Shown: positions 59,496-64,000 of the stretch, piece by piece
Numbering within the stretch: position 1 is the stretch's first letter
Layout of the letters: every line of letters begins with the position of its first letter
NCBI GenBank assembly: GCA_002917075.1
Contig: NTMA01000092.1
Coordinates: 104,253-168,252 of the forward strand
Length of the DNA: 64,000 nucleotides
Direction: 5' to 3'
Source: Hawksworthiomyces lignivorus
Taxonomy: Eukaryota > Ascomycota > Sordariomycetes > Ophiostomatales > Ophiostomataceae
The notes under the pieces: model-generated
Told to the model about the DNA's origin: nothing
Database searches by the model: none
What the model saw: the letters and a program-made list of their open reading frames with translations, nothing else
Position numbers and translations under genes: made by a program

Positions 59496-61057
59496 CGACA
59501 GTTCCGTCACCTAATCTTTTATGATATTCTCATGTTCTTTTTTTTTTTTATCTTTACATTGGCATTTCCTGGGTTTTTACGTTTTGGCTCTTCGCTTTGA
59601 TTCCCCTTATTTTGACTTCTCTTCTTCTCTGTCGTTATTTTGGCACATTACCATGGCCTGTTTTATTTCAAGGGGCGTTTGCATCACGAGCATCCTTGCA
59701 CCCACATATACCCCCAGGCATCTTTGAGTACACAGAGAATGTGCACTTCATTCTTACACATTAATTTCGAAGCTTAAAGGCTGGGCAATTTCACCTGGCC
59801 TCCGTAAGCCTCGCGTCATGACTAGTCGTTTCATAGTTTTCATCCTTTTGTCCACTCTTTTTTTTGGTTCGTTCGGCACATTCTAGTTAAATGGGAAACA
59901 AGAGAAATGAGAGGCTGCATGACCATATCGCATATATTCGGCGTTTGGCAGTTTTCAAAGGCTTCGGCTTCGGCTTCAGGAGGCGGTCTGCTCTGTTTGG
60001 AACGATCGAGGAGCAGAAGGAAAGGGATAAGGCTGGGGTGGAGCTAGGTCTATTACGGTCAAAAGGGGAGATACGGACGAGGTCACCCACACAGGATAGG
60101 AATAAGAAAGAGGGAAGATATGATGGTGGCTGTTTAATGTAAAAGAGCAGCAGTATGTGGGAAACTGCGACTTGACTCTCCTAGTTCTTCAAATACTTGA
60201 TTATATTTATTGTCTTGACATAAAAGCTACACCTGCAAATCCTCTGTTGTTATTTTCTACCTGAGAGACTGAAAGCCGAGTGGAAGTGCGCAAGACGCTG
60301 CCCAATTCCACCATGGACTCATCAGATATACCAAAAACGTCTACTCACTTAGGTCACACTGTTAACATTTTCTCTTACAAGAAGTCAACTACATGACGAA
60401 AAGGCTCCTATGCGCCCTCTTGTGCTTTGCAGTTTTGGAGTATTAAAATACTAGGACGTTAAAACTTTCAATTAAAATTAATAATAGTAAAGAGGTGTAG
60501 AGACTCAAGAAGAATTAACAAGGTATTAAAAGATAAGCGAAACTGGGCAAGGAGAAGTAAAGAGAGAAATAAAGAATTAGGTAAAATACGCGCAGCCTTG
60601 TGCAGTATTAAAACGTGTATGTATTTGAGCCCCGGGCATGCAAAGGCAGGCAGGCAGAGGCGCTCGCTTCGCCTTCGATTTTCTCCAGCCCCAAGAAAAT
60701 TTGACCCTCACAAGACAGTAAAGTAGTATAATTCTCAGAAAGATGCAAGTGAGGAGACACCCAAAGCAGCCCAGTGGCCAAAATATGAACAGTCCAAGGT
60801 CCAACCAAGGAATAGAGATGATAGTGAATAAAAAAAAAAAATTCAAAAGGGTACCCAGTTCACTGATGGCGTGGTACAACGAAGAAAAAGAAGTATGTGA
60901 AACAGAAAAGAAACAGTCGAGTCTCACGAGACGGTCATCCATGCCAAAAACCAATTCACCATCCTATGTAAAACGCCAATATGCAAACTCCTCTCGGAAA
61001 CCATGAATGCTTGGGCTAATCAAAGCAGCTCAAAGTCGTCAAATAGCGCGAGAGAGC
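59496..61057. other. Convergent intergenic region, HMT1 and ceramide synthase
   Basis: The two genes converge. AT-rich sections around 60420-60600 and A-runs at 60830-60841 fit 3' untranslated and spacer DNA. Open frames are short and without motifs. Confidence 0.5.
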
Positions 61058-62615
61058 TCATCGTTTCTTAGCAACCCCATTGCTCTTGGCCACGCCATTA
61101 GCCACGCCATTGCCCGTGGCAGAACCGTTGGTGTGGTTTTGCAGGACCAGCGGCTCTTTTTCACTGGAAAGAGGCTCTTTCGAAGCCTCGTCAACCTCGG
61201 TGTCCTCTTCCGCGTCACTGCGATCGTCTTTGGCGATGTTATGGACTACGAAGCGGTAGGCAATGCGGACAATAAAGAACAACCAGAATAGGTTGAGAGC
61301 TTGTAACGACGACAAGAGACCAGTTGTGATGACAAAGGACAAGGTGCACTTGTACTGCTCGTTGGCCCAGTCCAGCTCATACGGACCGACAGTCTTGAAT
61401 TCGGTGAAGAGACTGTAGATGATGCGGAGGTTGAGATAGTGGCGCAGGTACACCCACGCACACATGAAGAAGAAGTAATAGGGCCCCATGAATGGTCCGT
61501 CGATGTAGTTGAGTGATTTTGAAGTCTAGCAAAGTTAGCAACATGGATATAAAACAGTCTAGACATGCCCAGCAACGCAATTAAGCATGGGGGAAACATA
61601 CGGCAAGGAAAAAGTCACTGATGTCGTGGGTGATGTAGACAGCTAGACCGATATAGGTGAAGTGGAAGCGGTAGCTGAGAGCAATCAGAGAGAGGGAGAC
61701 GATGTGGTGACCGACGAGCTCTTTGAAGTCCTTGCGCGGCTTTTCCATACCCAGCAACAAGACAATAGCTTGCTGGGCCCAGTATGCGGCCTGGAAAAGG
61801 TAGTAGAATTTGAATGCGGCTTCATGTGTCTTGTGTGGGAAGTTCTCGTACATGCCGCGGGTGTTGAAAAACCACACGGGGGTACGAGACATGACGTACA
61901 AGCCTGCAGGGCCGAGAACGCCAAAATAAACGGCCGTGTACATCTGCTCCATGAAGCGTGCCTGCTTGGACCGCGAGCGGAGACCAAAGTAACGAGCCAA
62001 CGGGCGGAGCAGCTCTTGCATGATGAATTCGCGCGTGAACGAGAGGAACACGGTGTAGAATGCGACAAAGGCTATATCCCACAGGCCTTTGCCATATTGA
62101 ATTGGCGTGTCCGGACCAGCATCCGCTGCAGGCGGCAACGGGTAAGAAAGGAAGATGAAGTGTGATAACGGGTTGGATTCGGTCGGATAGGCAGCGTAGG
62201 CGGTCAGAATGACAAACATAATGACTAGCGGCAAGACCCAAGTATGCCGCACGGCATACTGTTTCACTCGGCGCGCTAGAGACCGGGCTTTGCGTCTCCT
62301 AGAAAGCCGTTTCTCTCTAGATGGATCCTGCTTCTGATCGCCGTTAGCTGCGAGACCTGATAATCTCTCAAAGGAGCATCCTCCCCCAAAGCTTACCTTG
62401 CTATGGACGGAACCAGAATCGACACCGCTCAGATGAGCTAAGCTGGTGGCCAGGTTACCGTGGCTTTCGCTCGACTTCTTCCTCCGATGGGCGGCGTTGC
62501 CATTCATCGCGGAGCTCGTTGTCGCTGCGGCCGACGTGTGATGTGCTGGGGATATATCGGCTTCGACATTTAGGAGAGGAAAGGGCTCCTTTGCGTAAGA
62601 GGATGTAGTCGCCAT
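61058..62615 (-). CDS. LAG1: Ceramide synthase LAG1/LAC1 (TLC domain)
   Basis: Joins a sphingoid base and a fatty acyl-CoA to make (dihydro)ceramide in the ER (family knowledge). Exons 62615-61602 and 61525-61058 give 493 residues; the 76-base intron (GTATGT...GCTAG) rebuilds DFFLATSKSLNYIDGP. An N-terminal Ser-rich cytosolic part of about 100 residues with a basic patch (KRLSRRRKARSLARRVK) precedes the first helix. The TLC domain carries the diagnostic Lag1 motif: EKPRKDFKELVGHHIV, with the two catalytic His at about residue 305, followed by YITHDISDFFLA with the conserved D/D pair. Six or seven membrane helices are visible. The C-terminus is acidic, then an NG-rich and basic end (VAKKR) that may act as an ER retrieval signal. 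Many filamentous fungi have two ceramide synthases with different fatty acid preference; I cannot tell which this one is. Confidence 0.95.
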
Positions 62616-63330
62616 GGTTTAGCTTTCGGAGAGGGTGAAAGTAGGGCGTGAGTTTCAACAGAATTGTAGAGACAAGCGTGTCAATGGGGATGAAAAAAAG
62701 CAATAATTTTGAATTTTCCGTTCAGCCCGTCGTAAGGTCGTTTCGTTAATAGTGTAGATCAACAAATGTTATCTTGGAGACGTTGCCCTCGCCGGCTGCT
62801 TAGGATAACTGCCGTGCTCTATACAGAGGGAAGAGCGGAATTGGAAACGCAGAAGGAAAAGGGGGGTTTTATAACTCTGCTACCCCACGATTCCTGGTGC
62901 AGATGTGCGATGCGTCTTTGATCGTAGCGGCGGCTAGATGCCCGTCAAAGGTGGAAAAGGAGAGTGAAGATGAGAAGAGAAGAAAGAAATAGAAAAGGAA
63001 ATAGAAATAAGCAAAAAAATAACGATGTTGAACAGCCAAAAGGAAGGGGGGGTTGAAGAAAGAATCTACGCGCGAGTTGAAAGGGATGGCGTATCTAGTC
63101 GCACTTTTTTGGCGTTGGCGTGGCTCGCGCGTTGTGAAGCGTAGCACGAACAGAGAGGGTCCCTCCTTCTTCGGGAAACAAAAATTGTGGATTGCTTGGC
63201 AGGGCCCGAGAAGGAGACGAACTTTGTGAAAAGAGGAAGGAGTAGTGGGGATGAAGAGCGATCCTTACAAAATAGGAATAAATAATAGATGAAGAGAAAA
63301 GAAAAGTAAATGTCACGAAGATAAAACAGA

Positions 63331-63332
<2 letters not shown>

Positions 63333-63381
<49 letters not shown>
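63333..63381 (+). repeat. GA microsatellite, about 24 units
   Basis: The longest simple repeat in the window, in the probable promoter or leader of the ceramide synthase gene (CT on its coding strand). GA/CT tracts of this length are commonly polymorphic. Confidence 0.9.
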
Positions 63382-63384
<3 letters not shown>

Positions 63385-63665
63385 AAGAGAAGGGAGACAG
63401 AGAGAAGAAGCACCAGATTGGCGAAAACTAATAAATTGTATGTATGCTTAACAGAGAAGAAAAGGAAAGAAAGGAGGAGTCGCATGTGCCATAAGGTCTC
63501 TCGGGTTCTCCTTGTCTTTCGCTTATTCGTTTTACTTTCTTTTTTTCTGGAACTCCGCTTTTCTTCTCTGGGTCTGACTATATTGTTCTTCACATTTTGT
63601 CGCTCCTTCCCCCTTTTCCCATTTGCTTGCCGTCCGTCATTACTGTTGGCCCAGGCGGCAGAAAG

Positions 63666-63685
63666 AAAAAAAAAAAAAAAAAAAA
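63666..63685 (+). repeat. Poly-A tract
   Basis: About 20 consecutive A followed by AT-rich sequence near the right window edge. Confidence 0.85.
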
Positions 63686-64000
63686 TTAAATCACTACATA
63701 ATGAAATTATTATGGCCCCTTAGCGTTCCCCCAGAGTATGTAGGAATGAAGACTTTCGCCCCTCCACCCTAGCATCCCGTCAGATAATTGGCACCCTCGC
63801 ACCCAAGGGGACTCTCCATTCAGAGGCCTCTCCAGTTTTACCCTACTGCGCGCTGCCTGTATTTAATTTCGGGTCGCCGTTCTTTCATCGTGTCCGTCGG
63901 ATGCGGTTTGACAAAACTAACATGACACTAACAAAAAATTTTTCCTCCTTTTGCTGGCGGGGCCCTACCGGACCCTGGCAATGTATAATTTAAAAAAAAA

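Larger units (their letters stand above)
62616..64000. promoter_or_regulatory. Ceramide synthase promoter and unassigned right edge
   Basis: On the minus strand 62870-63420 is pyrimidine-rich, as in a leader, and holds a long CT microsatellite. A run of about 20 A lies at 63666-63685. Short open frames have no motifs. No gene is recognised up to the window edge. Confidence 0.5.

Overview
This window is nuclear DNA of a filamentous ascomycete (Pezizomycotina, most likely a Sordariomycete). The evidence is the gene content (fungal carboxypeptidase Y, an SMC3/SudA-type cohesin subunit, an HMT1-type vacuolar ABC transporter, a LAG1-type ceramide synthase), short GT-AG introns of about 50-190 bases with CTAAC-type branch points and C/TAG acceptors, long CT-rich leaders, and Q-, A- and NG-rich low-complexity insertions. 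I see no operons, insertion sequences, CRISPR arrays or prophage. All assignments come from reading translated sequence and splice signals by eye; no database was searched.

Layout. 1-2817 (+) is the 3' part of a high-affinity cAMP phosphodiesterase gene. 4042-5793 (-) is vacuolar carboxypeptidase Y. 6923-8041 (+) is the SBDS/SDO1 ribosome maturation factor. 8641-9706 (-) is ribosomal protein S18 in six exons, one of 14 bases. 10606-10794 (+) is a possible small secreted peptide. 11182-12559 (-) is an Ala-rich secreted protein of unknown function. 14991-18134 (-) is a Cas1p-type polysaccharide O-acetyltransferase with an altered GDS motif. 19525-20982 (-) is a secreted PLC-like phosphodiesterase, probably GPI-anchored. 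22298-26140 (-) is cohesin SMC3. 29423-35400 (+) is the TBP-removing ATPase MOT1. 36246-38063 (+) is the Hsp90 co-chaperone CDC37. 38248-39185 (-) is an EFM4-like lysine methyltransferase. 40006-43432 (-) is a large poly-Q protein of unknown function. 46878-46976 (+) is an intron-containing tRNA-Ile(AAU). 46977-56153 is a 9.2 kb gene-poor stretch with one possible ABC-transporter relic and a long pyrimidine-rich leader. 56154-59495 (+) is an HMT1-type ABC half-transporter. 61058-62615 (-) is ceramide synthase.

Most genes are housekeeping: ribosome assembly and translation (SDO1, RPS18, EFM4, tRNA-Ile), chromosome cohesion (SMC3), transcription (MOT1), kinase folding (CDC37), vacuole (CPY, HMT1), membrane lipid and cell surface (LAG1, Cas1p, PLC-like), and cAMP signalling (PDE). 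There is no metabolic gene cluster. The main points for a second look are the missing serine in the Cas1p GDS motif, an arginine at the first of the two conserved acetyl-acceptor lysines of SMC3, microexons in RPS18 and MOT1, paired CACGTG sites near RPS18 and MOT1, a decayed ABC-C motif in the gene-poor stretch, and two long proteins with no recognised function.
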